The position numbers and the translations under genes are program-made. Shown here in pieces: positions 18,232 to 26,826 of a DNA stretch of 64,000 nt. Within the stretch, counting starts at the first letter, position 1. Every line of letters starts with the position of its first letter. The stretch comes from Micromonospora sp. WMMD812 (GTDB lineage Bacteria; Actinomycetota; Actinomycetes; Mycobacteriales; Micromonosporaceae): assembly GCF_027497215.1 (NCBI RefSeq), contig NZ_CP114904.1, positions 992,001 through 1,056,000 of the forward strand. The letters run 5' to 3'. The notes beneath the pieces were generated by a model. The model was not told where the DNA came from. It saw only the letters and a list, made by a program, of their open reading frames with translations, and ran no database searches.

Positions 18232-18440
18232 CGGTGCGGCACCCCCGCCCACCACCGCCGGCCTCCGGTCACGGTGAGCATCGCTCCCGACCGGACCCCC
18301 CGGGTCGCGGACCGTCCCCCGCGTTCGTCGATCCCGGTTTACAGACTTTCCCCCCTTGCGGACGCCGTGGGCGTGCCGCGTCCCGCATCACCGTCCCCCG
18401 TCTGGTGTGCGGGTGTCTCACCCCCGAAGGAGCCTTTGTG

Positions 18441-19034
18441 ATGAACACGATCATGCGCAAGAGTGTTCTGGGTATCGCTGGTGTGGCTTTCGCTGGTGGG
18501 ATCTTCGCCGGTCCGGTGGCCGCGCACGCCGCCACCCCCACCGTCGATGCCAAGCCCGTCGCGGTCGTGCACGTGGACAAGCCGGGTGTGGACGCGGGCA
18601 AGCTGATCCCGCACGGTGTGCAGGGCGCGCAGTCGCGGATCGACCTGAACGACGAGCAGACCGCTAACGTCAAGGCGATCATCGCCGCGACGAAGAAGTC
18701 CGGTATGGACGAGCGGGCCGCGGTGATCTCGATCGCTACCAGCCTGCAGGAGTCGAAGCTGGAGAACCTGGGCCACCTCGGCGACAAGAATGATCATGAC
18801 TCGCTGGGCCTGTTCCAGCAGCGCCCGAGCTCGGGTTGGGGTAGCCCGGAGCAGATTACCGACCCGATCTACTCCACCCAGGCGTTCCTCAAGGGCCTCA
18901 AGCAGGTCGACGGGTGGCAGGACATGCCGCTGACCGACGCCGCCCAGACCGTGCAGGTGTCGGCCTACCCGGATGCGTACGCGCAGTGGGAGCAGCAGGC
19001 CGCCGACCTCGTCGCCCAGCACTGGAACAGCTGA
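18441..19034 (+). CDS. Secreted lysozyme-like (SLT-type) protein B
   Basis: 197 aa. The signal peptide MRKSVLGIAGVAFAGGIFAG ends at the AHA-A cleavage site near residue 31. The mature part has GKLIPHGVQGAQSRIDLNDE, then the lysozyme-like core ATSLQESKLENLGHLG with the probable catalytic Glu in QESK, DSLGLFQQRPSSGWGS and AYPDAYAQWEQQA. GAAGGAG lies 8 nt before this ATG; an in-frame GTG at 18438 is an alternative start. It is 98% identical to the protein encoded at 27757 (three substitutions: V/L, M/L, Q/H) and a more distant match to the 16537 product. Extracellular peptidoglycan-active enzyme by fold (inference). Confidence 0.82.
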   Translation: MNTIMRKSVLGIAGVAFAGGIFAGPVAAHAATPTVDAKPVAVVHVDKPGVDAGKLIPHGVQGAQSRIDLNDEQTANVKAIIAATKKSGMDERAAVISIATSLQESKLENLGHLGDKNDHDSLGLFQQRPSSGWGSPEQITDPIYSTQAFLKGLKQVDGWQDMPLTDAAQTVQVSAYPDAYAQWEQQAADLVAQHWNS

Positions 19035-19073
19035 CCCCAGCGAACACGAGCAACAACCGAACACGAACAACAA

Positions 19074-19119
19074 CGCCGCTGGCCGGCACCCCCAACCGAA
19101 GGGGTGCCGGCCAGCGGCG
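19074..19119. terminator. Bidirectional terminator hairpin
   Basis: Perfect 19-bp arms (19074-19092 and 19101-19119, CGCCGCTGGCCGGCACCCC on the left) with an 8-nt loop. It lies between convergent genes and the second direct-repeat copy has a shorter version. Confidence 0.8.
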
Positions 19120-19121
19120 TA

Positions 19122-20564
19122 TCAGGTCTGGCGTCGGCCGAGGGCGATGTCCACCAGCGCGGCGACCAGAGCCAGCGCGATGATCACGGTGGCCGTGATG
19201 AGGGCGTGCTCGAAGGCCGTCGTCCAGTTGCCACGGTTGGTGTTCAGCGAGGAGAAGAAGACGGAGCCGACCGCGGCGATGCCGGCGGCGGCGCCGATCC
19301 GTTGGCCGGTCTGAAGCATCCCGGCGCCGCTGCCCGCCTGCGGTACGGGCACCTGGGACAGGGTGAGCGTCTGGTTGGGGGCGATCACCAGGCCGCTGCC
19401 GAGCCCGGCGACCAGTAGCGGGGCCGCGGTGACCCAGGGCACCGGGGCGTGCGGGAACTCGCGCAGCACCAGGGCCGTCGCGGCGAGGCCGACCACGACG
19501 GCGATCAGCCCGGCGGCGACCATCGGCCGGCCCAACCGGTTGACGTACCGCCCGCCGACCGCCGACGAGGCCGCGGAACCGAGCGCGAACGGGGTGACGG
19601 CCAGGCCGGCGATGAGCGGGCTGTACCCGTGCCCGTTCTGCAGGAACAGGGTGAAGATGAAGAAGATGGCGGTGAACCCGCCGAAGTAGATCAGGCCGAT
19701 GAGCGAGCCCAGCGTGTACGACCGGAAGTCGAACAGCCGCAGGTCGAACAGCGGCGTGGTGTGTCGGGCGTACCGCCGTTCCCAGAGCGCGAAGGCCAGC
19801 AGCACCAGTAGCCCGAGCGGGATCAGGACCCACTTCCACGGGGTGCGCCACTGCTGTTCCTGCACCAACGGCAGCAGGACCAGCAGCACGCCGATGCCGA
19901 GCAGCACCACGCCGACCGGGTCGAGCCGGTGGCGGTCCGCCTGCTGCCGGGGTCGGTGGGGCAGCAACCGCCAGCCGAGGATCACCGTGATGATGCCGAC
20001 GGGGATGTTGACGAAGAAGACGTACCGCCAGCCGTGCTCCTCGCCGCCGAGCGCGATGAGCAGCCCGCCGAGCAGCGGCCCGACCGCGGTGGAGATGCCG
20101 ATGGTGGCGCCGAGCAGCGCGAAAGGACGGGCCCGTTCCGGCCCCCGGAACAGCTCCTGGATAACGCCGGTGACCTGTGGGTTGACGATGCCGGCCGCGG
20201 CGCCCTGGAGCAGCCGCGCGAGGACCAGCCAGGTGGGGGAGGGGGCGAGGCCCGCCAACGTGCTGGTGACGGTGAACAGCGCGATGCCGAAGACGAAGGC
20301 GTTGCGCCGGCCCCGGGCGTCGCCGAAGCGACCGGCCGGCACGAGCGCGAGGCCGAAGGTCAGTGCGTACCCGGACAGCACCCACTGCAGGTCGCTGGGG
20401 GAGGCGTGCAGCGCGCGGTCCAGCGAGGGCAGCGCCACGTTGACGATGCTGATGTCGAGCAGCGTCATGAACGCGGCGGCCAGTCCCACACCGAGGGCCT
20501 GCCAGCGTCGTCGGTTCTCGGCCGGGTCGATGTCGGCCGACTGCGGCGCGCCCGCCGCGCTCAT
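19122..20564 (-). CDS. MFS drug exporter, DHA2 (EmrB/QacA) type
   Basis: 480 aa with about fourteen hydrophobic segments. Signatures: FMTLLDISIVNVALPSLDRA in helix 1, GRFGDARGRRNAFVFGIALF in loop 2, LLQGAAAGIVNPQVTGVIQE and GPLLGGLLIALGGEEHGWRY (motif C), FFVNIPVGI. These are standard for 14-TM proton-driven multidrug exporters. I prefer the ATG at 20564, preceded by GGGGGGG; an ATG at 20594 would add ten residues. It ends directly at the shared terminator with the lysozyme-like gene. No TetR or MarR gene is adjacent, so regulation is unknown. Confidence 0.88.
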   Translation of the reverse strand: MSAAGAPQSADIDPAENRRRWQALGVGLAAAFMTLLDISIVNVALPSLDRALHASPSDLQWVLSGYALTFGLALVPAGRFGDARGRRNAFVFGIALFTVTSTLAGLAPSPTWLVLARLLQGAAAGIVNPQVTGVIQELFRGPERARPFALLGATIGISTAVGPLLGGLLIALGGEEHGWRYVFFVNIPVGIITVILGWRLLPHRPRQQADRHRLDPVGVVLLGIGVLLVLLPLVQEQQWRTPWKWVLIPLGLLVLLAFALWERRYARHTTPLFDLRLFDFRSYTLGSLIGLIYFGGFTAIFFIFTLFLQNGHGYSPLIAGLAVTPFALGSAASSAVGGRYVNRLGRPMVAAGLIAVVVGLAATALVLREFPHAPVPWVTAAPLLVAGLGSGLVIAPNQTLTLSQVPVPQAGSGAGMLQTGQRIGAAAGIAAVGSVFFSSLNTNRGNWTTAFEHALITATVIIALALVAALVDIALGRRQT

Positions 20565-20646
20565 CGCGCCCCCCGGTGACCGTCGATCACGCATCTCTGA
20601 CCGCTACCCCGGCCACGGGGGGCGAATCGTGGCGGCGAACCGCGGG

Positions 20647-20883
20647 TCACGCCATCTGACGCGCGCAGAACCGGGGACCGAAGTCCAGCCCGGCCATCGG
20701 CGAATCCTCCCGGTGCAGCAGATTCTTCTCCGTGAGCAGGTGCAGAGGCGCGTTCACCTGCTCCTCGGTCAGGCCGGACTCCTCCGCGATCAGGTCAGGG
20801 TAGGGCACCTGGCCGCGCGCCTCCAGCGCCGTGACCGCCTGGTACACCCGTTCCTCGACGTCCGACAGTTGGTCCCGCCGCAT
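20647..20883 (-). CDS. Small winged-helix-like hypothetical protein, 78 aa
   Basis: 78 aa: VEERVYQAVTALEARGQVPY then DLIAEESGLTEEQVNAPLHL and LTEKNLLHRED, which reads as a compact helix-turn-helix with a wing. It ends LDFGPRFCARQMA. Possibly a DNA-binding or protein-interaction module; no family name is certain. It lies in the same direction as and 53 bp or more before the exporter gene, and may be cotranscribed with it. Confidence 0.65.
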   Translation of the reverse strand: MRRDQLSDVEERVYQAVTALEARGQVPYPDLIAEESGLTEEQVNAPLHLLTEKNLLHREDSPMAGLDFGPRFCARQMA

Positions 20884-21026
20884 CGCTTCCTCCTCTGCTC
20901 GTCTGCCCTGAACAAGCGGTTGACCTGCGCCGGTTACCCCCTGCGTGACCGAAGATGCCCACCCGATCGAGGGGTGGACAGGGGTGCCGTGGCCGCGCTG
21001 CCGGGCCCGGCGCCGGGCGGGTGCCC

Positions 21027-21032
21027 TAGGCT
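21027..21032 (+). promoter_or_regulatory. Leaderless -10 box
   Basis: TAGGCT followed by 6 nt and the GTG at 21039; no ribosome-binding site, so the transcript is probably leaderless. Confidence 0.45.
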
Positions 21033-21038
21033 GCTTCC

Positions 21039-22196
21039 GTGATCGTTTGGGATCTCGCCGTCGTCGGTGGGGGCCCCGCCGGGCTCTCCGCCGCGCACGC
21101 CGCCGCCCGCGCGGGCGTGCGCACCCTGGTCGTCGAACGGGCGACCCATCCGCGCTACAAGACGTGCGGGGGCGGGCTCATCGGCACCTCACTCGCCGAG
21201 GTGCACGACCGGATCGAGGTGCCCGCGCACGACCGGGTGGACCGGGTGACGTTCACCCGGGACGGGCGACGCGGCTTCACCCGCCGGCACCACGGTCCGC
21301 TGGTGACGATGGTCCGCCGGGAGGAGTTCGACGACCGGTTGCGGGCGGCCGCGGTCGCCGCCGGGGCCGAGGTCCGCGAGGGCGCCGCGGTCCGTGCGAT
21401 GGAGCAGGACCCCGACGGCGTACGCCTGCGGCTGGGCGACCGCACCACCGTGCACGCCCGCACGGTGATCGGGGCGGACGGCTCCTCCGGGGTGACCGCC
21501 CGGCACGTGGGTGTCCGCTACCGGCAGGTGGACCTGGGGCTGGAGCTGGAGTTGGAGGTGCCGCCCGAGCAGCGGGAGCGGTGGCGGCACCGGGTGCTAC
21601 TCGACTGGGGACCGCTGCCGGGGTCGTACGCCTGGGTCTTTCCGAAGGGCGACCGCCTCACGGTGGGTGTGATCGCGGCCCGCGGCGCGGGGGAGCGGAC
21701 CCGGGAGTACCTGAGCGGCTTCGTCGACCGGCTCGGCCTGGCCGACGCGCCGGCGGCGCACGACTCCGGCCACCTCACCCGGTGCCGGGCGGAGGATTCC
21801 CCGCTGCGCCGGGGTCGGGTGCTCGTCGCCGGTGACGCCGCCGGTCTGCTCGAACCGTGGAGTCGGGAGGGGATCAGCTACGCGCTGCGCTCGGGCGCGC
21901 TGGCCGGTGCGGCGGTCGCCGAGGGCGACCTGGCCGGCTACGAGCGGGCGGTGGCCGAGCGCCTCGTCCCGTCGATGCGAGCCGGTCACCGGCTGCTCGA
22001 CATCTTCGAGCGGCGGCCGGAGGTCTTCCACGCGCTGCTGGCGACCCCACCCGGCTGGCGGATGTTCGTCCGGTTCTGCCAGGGACGGGCGAGCTTCGAC
22101 GAGACGCTGGGCCGGGCCCCGGTCCGGGCGGGTCTGGCGCTGCTGGACCGGCTTCCGGCGCCGCGCCGGAAGCCCGCCGCCGACCTTTCGTCCTGA
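21039..22196 (+). CDS. Geranylgeranyl reductase-family FAD oxidoreductase
   Basis: 385 aa. N-terminal FAD fold: DLAVVGGGPAGLSAAHAAARAG, followed by the family hallmark RYKTCGGGLIGTSL, then TVIGADGSSGVTAR and the second FAD contact LVAGDAAGLLEPWSREGISY. Members reduce isoprenoid double bonds (geranylgeranyl chains of quinones, lipids) or act as related oxidoreductases; the substrate here is unknown. The GTG start is fixed by the leaderless -10 box and by the immediate beginning of the FAD strand. The gene stands alone between a divergent small gene and a 205-bp gap. Confidence 0.87.
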   Translation: MIVWDLAVVGGGPAGLSAAHAAARAGVRTLVVERATHPRYKTCGGGLIGTSLAEVHDRIEVPAHDRVDRVTFTRDGRRGFTRRHHGPLVTMVRREEFDDRLRAAAVAAGAEVREGAAVRAMEQDPDGVRLRLGDRTTVHARTVIGADGSSGVTARHVGVRYRQVDLGLELELEVPPEQRERWRHRVLLDWGPLPGSYAWVFPKGDRLTVGVIAARGAGERTREYLSGFVDRLGLADAPAAHDSGHLTRCRAEDSPLRRGRVLVAGDAAGLLEPWSREGISYALRSGALAGAAVAEGDLAGYERAVAERLVPSMRAGHRLLDIFERRPEVFHALLATPPGWRMFVRFCQGRASFDETLGRAPVRAGLALLDRLPAPRRKPAADLSS

Positions 22197-22400
22197 CGGG
22201 CGGAGCCGCCGACCCGGCAGGCGCCTCTCACCCAGGATCCTAGGATGCCTAAGAGGGTGTGACCGGCCCGGACGGCGGAAGGCGCCGGCCGGCCACGGCC
22301 AACCCTGAGTGCAGCAGGCGGCGCGGGGGAGTAGCCGACGCGACGATGGCGGTGCACGACTCCGGCGGCGGAGAATCAACTCGTCGAAGGGGGGCCGCAG

Positions 22401-22589
22401 ATGACCGACGCACACTCCGAACCGTCGTTCACCGACGACGAGTACGCCTTCCTGCGACACGTCCGGTTCGGTGAGCTGCCGCCCGCGGTCCGACCGGAGG
22501 AGCGGGTCGCGCTGACCGAGACCGACCCCGGTCGCGCCCGGCCGGTCGACGAGCCGGAGCTCTGGGACCCGCGGCGCGGGACGACCTGA
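22401..22589 (+). CDS. Small acidic hypothetical protein, 62 aa
   Basis: 62 aa, rich in Glu, Asp, Arg and Pro: FTDDEYAFLRHVRFGELPP then VRPEERVALTETD and DEPELWDPRRG. No membrane segment or known motif. The ATG at 22401 follows AAGGGGGG. Codon usage is like its neighbours. The 205 bp before it holds a TAGGAT at about 22240 and no other gene. Confidence 0.55.
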   Translation: MTDAHSEPSFTDDEYAFLRHVRFGELPPAVRPEERVALTETDPGRARPVDEPELWDPRRGTT

Positions 22590-22661
22590 GCTCCGGCCCG
22601 CCCCGCGCGGACGCGGTGAGCGACCGGGTCACCCGCGGACGGTTGCCCGAACCGTGACGCA

Positions 22662-22698
22662 CGGACGGGCCGCGGGCAGTACGCCCACGGCCCGTCCG
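22662..22698 (-). terminator. Terminator hairpin of the nucleotidase gene
   Basis: 16-bp arms (CGGACGGGCCGCGGGC / GCCCACGGCCCGTCCG, one mismatch) with a 5-nt loop, just past the stop of the minus-strand 5'-nucleotidase gene. Confidence 0.7.
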
Positions 22699-22709
22699 GA
22701 GTGGATCGG

Positions 22710-24503
22710 TCAGAAGACCGGCACGCCCTCGCGCACCAGCTTCCAGTTCGGCTGGAAGAAGTCGGCCGGGTCGATGACGCCCTTCTCCTGCGCCCAGTCG
22801 ATCAGCAACTGGCGGATCTCCTGCTGCTCGTTGTAGACCTGGGTCTTCACGATGCCGGGGAAGTTGCCGCCGCCGCTGCGCCGGTAGTTGTTCACCGCCA
22901 CCACGAACTGCGCGTCGTCCGCCACCGGGGTGTCGGTGCCGGCCAGGACCAGCCGGGTGATCCGCTGCCCCACCGGCTTGGAGATGTCGATGTCGTAGTC
23001 GACGCCGGAGAGGGCGTCGTAGTTGTAGTCCGGGATCGACGTGTCGTTGATCTGCTCGGGGTCCACCGGAGCGCCCGGGGCGAGGGTGCGGAAGTACCTC
23101 GCCGAGTACTCCAGGTACGCGCGCACCTCGGCGCCGCTGAGCACGACCGCCTCGAGGGTGTTGTCGTAGACGTAGAGGCCCGCCACATCGCGGATCTTCA
23201 CGTCGCCGGACGGGAAGACCGCGGTGCGGCTGAACGGCGAGGCCTGCGACAGCACCGGCAGGCTGGCGTACGACGTGCCGGCGAGCGCCTTGGTGACCGT
23301 CTCGGCCTGGACGTGGTTGATGAAGTCCAGGATCGGGGTGTCCTTGTACCGGGACTCGACGGTGGACATCTCCACGCTGGCCTGCGCGACGACCTGGTTG
23401 ACGTACGCCACGGTCTTCTGGTGCTGGGCCCGGACGGCCGCGACGACCTTGGGGTCCTCGACCACCGTGTTGGTGTTCAGCATGGTGGCGGACTTCTTGG
23501 TGATGGTCCAGCGGCCGTGCGCGCGGGCCAGCGTGAAGTCCATCCGGGTGAGGCGCTGGCCCCACCGGGACGGCTCGGAGAGCAGCACCTGCGCGCCGGT
23601 CCGCTCGTTGGTGACGAACTTCTCGACGACCTCGTTGTGGGCGTGTCCGAAGAGGATCGCGTCGATCCCCGGCACCTGCTGGGCGATCAGCGCGACCGGG
23701 TTCTCGTTCGGCAGCTCCGGCCCGTAGCTGGAGGTGCCGCTGTCACCGCCGTGCGCCGAGATCAGCACGATGTCCGCGCCGCGCGCGCGCATGACCGGCA
23801 CGTACTTCGCCGCGGTGGCGATCATGTCGTCGAACCGCAGCTTGCCCTCGACGTTGCCCTTGTCCCAGATGGCCACGCCCGGGTTGGTCAGGCCAAGGAT
23901 GCCGACGCGCAGGGTGGGCGCCGCGAAGCCGAGGGAGACCTTCTTGATGACGTACGGGAGGAAGGCCGGCTTTCCGGTCTTCGCGTTGATCGCGTTCGCG
24001 GCCAGGGCGGGGAAGCCGAGCTGGCGGATCCACAGGTCCAGCAGGGGAAGGCCGTAGTTGAACTCGTGGTTGCCCAGCGTCACGGCGTCGTAGTCGATGA
24101 TGTTCATGGCTCGGGCCATCGGGTGCTTCTCGCCCGTGGCGGTGATCGGCTCCTGCTTGGCGTAGAAGGTGGCCAGCGGGGTGCCCTGGATGGTGTCGCC
24201 GGCGTCGAGCACCAGCGTGGCCTTGCCGCGGCGCTCGGCGCGGATCTGGTTGATCAAGGTCGCCAGCTTGGCGACGCCGATGTCGTTGTGCTTGCTGTCG
24301 TCGTACTCGGCGTCCCGGTAGTAGTCCCAGTTGTAGACGTTGCCGTGGGTGTCGGAGGTGCCGAGGAGGGTGAGGTCCCAGGTCCTCGAGGGCTTGGTCG
24401 AGGCGGCCGCCTGGGCGGGCGCACCGGCGATCAGGGGGGCGGTCGCGGCGGCGGCCGCGACGGCCAGCACCTGGCGGCGCGAGGCTCCGGAGGAGGAGGT
24501 CAT
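22710..24503 (-). CDS. Exported bifunctional 5'-nucleotidase / metallophosphoesterase (UshA-like)
   Basis: 597 aa. A twin-arginine signal, SRRQVLAVAAAAATAPLIAG, precedes the metal-binding domain: LGTSDTHGNV, VLDAGDTIQGTPL, TLGNHEFNYG, ISAHGGD and LFGHAHNEVVE contain all the Asp, His and Asn ligands. The second half (QASPFSRTA, ITRLVLAGT, FVVAVNNYRRSGGGNFPG) is the substrate-binding 5'-nucleotidase C-terminal domain. It would act outside the membrane to release phosphate and nucleosides from nucleotides, UDP-sugars or cyclic nucleotides (known for the family). The ATG at 24503 has GGAGGAGGA just before it. It is a single gene with its own terminator. Confidence 0.9.
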   Translation of the reverse strand: MTSSSGASRRQVLAVAAAAATAPLIAGAPAQAAASTKPSRTWDLTLLGTSDTHGNVYNWDYYRDAEYDDSKHNDIGVAKLATLINQIRAERRGKATLVLDAGDTIQGTPLATFYAKQEPITATGEKHPMARAMNIIDYDAVTLGNHEFNYGLPLLDLWIRQLGFPALAANAINAKTGKPAFLPYVIKKVSLGFAAPTLRVGILGLTNPGVAIWDKGNVEGKLRFDDMIATAAKYVPVMRARGADIVLISAHGGDSGTSSYGPELPNENPVALIAQQVPGIDAILFGHAHNEVVEKFVTNERTGAQVLLSEPSRWGQRLTRMDFTLARAHGRWTITKKSATMLNTNTVVEDPKVVAAVRAQHQKTVAYVNQVVAQASVEMSTVESRYKDTPILDFINHVQAETVTKALAGTSYASLPVLSQASPFSRTAVFPSGDVKIRDVAGLYVYDNTLEAVVLSGAEVRAYLEYSARYFRTLAPGAPVDPEQINDTSIPDYNYDALSGVDYDIDISKPVGQRITRLVLAGTDTPVADDAQFVVAVNNYRRSGGGNFPGIVKTQVYNEQQEIRQLLIDWAQEKGVIDPADFFQPNWKLVREGVPVF

Positions 24504-24743
24504 GGGGTGCCCTTCCGTGGGGGTGGACGCGCCTCGTGGGCGCCGTTGCGCACCATAACGACCGGCGCTCCGGTGCGCGACCGCACCCCGAGGTGTTTGC
24601 CGTTGTCGAGGCCGGCGGCCGCCGGGGCGTCACACGGTGGTCACCCGTTGCTCGTTCCGGTCCTCGGGTGGTCGTTTTCGCCCACCGTCCGGGGGTAGGG
24701 CTGCGGGGGAGCGGCACGGTTGGACGGCACAAGGGAGACTCCG

Positions 24744-25646
24744 GTGAGCGAGGACCAGTACACCCAGAAGGACCCGGCGCGGCAGTACGGCCAGCAGCAG
24801 GGCCAGCCCGCGCAGCAGCAGTCGGTGCCCGGATCCACGCGGCGGATGGGCCCGAAGCCGGACCACGGCGAGGAGTCGTACCGTGGCAGTGGCCGGCTCG
24901 ACGGCAAGCGGGCGGTGATCACCGGCGGCGACTCCGGCATCGGTCGGGCCGTCGCGATCGCCTTCGCCCGGGAGGGCGCCGACGTGCTGATCTCCTACCT
25001 CGGCGACGAGGAGGAGGCGGATGCCCGGGACACCGTACGGCTCGTCGAACAGGCGGGCCGGCGGGGCGTCGCCGTCCGGACCGACCTGACCGACGAGGGC
25101 CACTGCCGTCAACTCGTCGACCGGGCGCTGTCCGATCTCGGCGGCATCGACGTGCTGGTCAACAACGCGGCGTTCCAGATGGCGCAGGACAAGGGGCTCC
25201 TCGGCATCAGCACCGAACAGTTCGACCGCGTCTTCAAGACCAATGTGTACGCCATGTTCTGGCTGTGCCGAGCTGCCGTGCCGCGCCTGCCGGACGGGTC
25301 GGTGATCATCAACACCTCCTCGATCCAGGCGTTCGACCCGTCGCCGCAACTACTCGACTACGCGACCACCAAGGCGGCCATCGCCAACTTCACGAAGGCT
25401 CTGGCGCTGGACCTGGCCGAGCAGGGCATCCGGGTCAACGCCGTCGCACCCGGTCCGGTCTGGACGCCGCTGATTCCGGCGACGATGCCACCGGAGAAGG
25501 TGGAGCAGTTCGGCACTGACACGCCGATGGGCCGTCCCGGCCAGCCCGCCGAGCTGGCTCCCGCGTACGTCTTCTTCGCCTCGCAGGAGTCGAGCTACGT
25601 GACGGGGGAGATCCTCGGCGTCACCGGCGGCAAGCTGACGAGGTGA
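24744..25646 (+). CDS. Short-chain dehydrogenase, YghA/general-stress type
   Basis: 300 aa. A 50-residue Gln/Pro-rich N-terminal leader (QYGQQQGQPAQQQ) precedes the Rossmann domain, a layout typical of the YghA/YdaD group of SDRs linked to stress. Motifs are ITGGDSGIGRAVAIAFAREGAD, VNNAAF, NTSSIQAFDPSPQ and the catalytic YATTKAAIANF. The C-terminal part has APGPVWTPLIPATM and YVTGEILGVTGG. I chose the GTG at 24744 because AAGGGAG lies 6 nt upstream; a TTG at 24720 would add eight residues. Substrate is unknown. Confidence 0.87.
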   Translation: MSEDQYTQKDPARQYGQQQGQPAQQQSVPGSTRRMGPKPDHGEESYRGSGRLDGKRAVITGGDSGIGRAVAIAFAREGADVLISYLGDEEEADARDTVRLVEQAGRRGVAVRTDLTDEGHCRQLVDRALSDLGGIDVLVNNAAFQMAQDKGLLGISTEQFDRVFKTNVYAMFWLCRAAVPRLPDGSVIINTSSIQAFDPSPQLLDYATTKAAIANFTKALALDLAEQGIRVNAVAPGPVWTPLIPATMPPEKVEQFGTDTPMGRPGQPAELAPAYVFFASQESSYVTGEILGVTGGKLTR

Positions 25647-25682
25647 GCGCTCCGCCGTGCGGCGTGCCCGCGTCGGGGCGGC

Positions 25683-25727
25683 CGGCACGGCGGCGCGGCG
25701 GCACCGGTCTGCTCGTCCGCCGTGCCG
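25683..25727. terminator. Candidate bidirectional terminator
   Basis: CGGCACGGCGG (25683-25693) pairs with CCGCCGTGCCG (25717-25727); a second copy of the right arm sits at 25740-25750. It lies between convergent genes, with a large loop, so the call is tentative. Confidence 0.45.
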
Positions 25728-25750
25728 CGCGCCTCGCAGCCGCCGTGCCG

Positions 25751-26404
25751 TCAGCGGGGCCAGGCGGCCATCCGGCGGCGGACCTGGGCGATCCGGTCGG
25801 CGTCCAGCCCGTAGCGGGTGAAGCGGCGGTCCGGCACCTGGTCCAGGTACCGGCCCGCCGCCCGGACGTCGGCCAGGTCCAGTGCCGGGTCCACCTGGCG
25901 GGCCAGCGCCAGCAGGTCCGTCACGTCGTACCGGTCGAGGGCGGCCGCGACGTCGATGTAGTCGCGTACCTCCCGGCGGTTGACCAGCGCGGCGGTCTTG
26001 TTGGCGATCAGGTCACGGACGTCCATCACCGGGCCGAGGTCCATCACCACCGGGCTGCGGTGCCGCTCGAGGCGGGCCAGGCTGAGCCGGATCTGTCGGC
26101 CGTCGCGGCTCACCACGAAGTCCCGCAGGTCCCGGTCGAAGCCCTCGAAGAGCTGCGCCAGCTGGCTGTCCGGATCCGCGTCGACCACGTGGTAGCCGGC
26201 CCGTTCCAAGGCCGCCCGCACCCCGTCCGCCGCCGCGGCGGCCGCGCCCTCGACGTCGGCGAACAGGTCGACGTCCTCCGTCGGGCGGGTGACCAGGCCG
26301 TGGGCCGCCCACGCCACTCCGCCGCCCAGCACGAAGCGGTGCGGGCCCGCGGCGGTCAGGGCCACCCGGGCCACGTCCCGGTAGAAGTCGTGCAGGTGGT
26401 TCAC
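25751..26404 (-). CDS. AbiEii-like nucleotidyltransferase (toxin-type)
   Basis: 217 aa. The nucleotidyltransferase core is RFVLGGGVAWAAHGL, then TRPTEDVDLFADVE, with the two catalytic aspartates of the DxD in EDVDLF. Also IRLSLARLERHRSP with VMDLGPVMDVRDLIANKTAALVNRREVRDYIDVAA, the AbiEii/MenT hallmark. Such enzymes block translation by adding nucleotides to tRNA in type IV toxin-antitoxin systems (known for MenT). The GTG start overlaps the stop of the upstream 108-aa gene by 4 bp, which is how toxin-antitoxin pairs are arranged. Toxicity is not shown. Confidence 0.82.
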   Translation of the reverse strand: MNHLHDFYRDVARVALTAAGPHRFVLGGGVAWAAHGLVTRPTEDVDLFADVEGAAAAAADGVRAALERAGYHVVDADPDSQLAQLFEGFDRDLRDFVVSRDGRQIRLSLARLERHRSPVVMDLGPVMDVRDLIANKTAALVNRREVRDYIDVAAALDRYDVTDLLALARQVDPALDLADVRAAGRYLDQVPDRRFTRYGLDADRIAQVRRRMAAWPR

Positions 26405-26727
26405 GCGGTACGCAGACCCCGGTGCCGGCTCTCCCACGCCAGGCGCACGCCCCGGGGCAGGTTCAGCCGCCGCCACACCCGGCGCAACGTCCGCCCGTTG
26501 ATCAGGCCCCGCAGGTCCTCGACGCGGGTGGTCTCCCGCAGCACGTTCTCGTACATCCAGAGCAGGTCGTCCGGATCGCCCAGGTCGAAGGCGCGTTCGC
26601 TGCTCCACATCAGGCGTACGGGCAGCTCGACGATGCCGCGCGTGGGGCCGGCGAGCTCGCTGAGGGTGCGGGCCACCACGGCGGGACGCCCGGGGCGGGC
26701 GAGATGGGCGCTCGTGACGGCCGACAT
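26401..26727 (-). CDS. Putative antitoxin-like partner of the nucleotidyltransferase, 108 aa
   Basis: 108 aa, basic. Segments: ARTLSELAGPTRGIVELPVRL, MWSSERAFDLGDPDDLLWMY, ENVLRETTRVEDLRGLINGR, TLRRVWRRLNLPRGVRLAWE. The mid-part resembles small actinobacterial proteins found upstream of AbiEii-type nucleotidyltransferases. The classical AbiEi winged helix is not obvious. Its stop overlaps the toxin-like gene start, so the two are coupled. If the pair is a toxin-antitoxin system this would be the antitoxin (inference). Confidence 0.65.
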   Translation of the reverse strand: MSAVTSAHLARPGRPAVVARTLSELAGPTRGIVELPVRLMWSSERAFDLGDPDDLLWMYENVLRETTRVEDLRGLINGRTLRRVWRRLNLPRGVRLAWESRHRGLRTA

Positions 26728-26826
26728 GCTGTCAGGGTAACGCTAGCTGCGGGGTGGTGGCGTGCGGCGGCCTCGCGTCTTTTGCGCGTCACGGCACCGT
26801 CCCCGACGTGCCGGCGCGCCGAACTC

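Larger units (their letters stand above)
17287..18440. other. 1.15-kb gene-free, repeat-rich region
   Basis: No supported gene. It contains a hairpin element (17534-17581), a long palindrome (17834-17890), a set of degenerate tandem units (18034-18231) and the left part of a direct repeat shared with 27359-28433. A GAAGGAG ribosome-binding site at 18426-18432 ends it. The base composition stays high-GC and open frames are long but codon patterns are erratic. Confidence 0.6.
17983..19119 (+). repeat. Direct repeat copy 1 (non-coding plus gene)
   Basis: About 1.1 kb that matches 27359-28433 in the same orientation: about 450 bp upstream DNA, the whole lysozyme-like gene and the terminator. The gene parts encode products differing at three residues. 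Copy 1 carries one extra tandem unit (about 54 bp). Confidence 0.85.

Noticed and set aside
18060..18440. c-di-AMP (ydaO-type) riboswitch before the lysozyme-like genes
   Set aside because: The family would be expected before such genes, but the conserved internal core was not seen by eye in this or the other two leaders. A covariance search could still change this.
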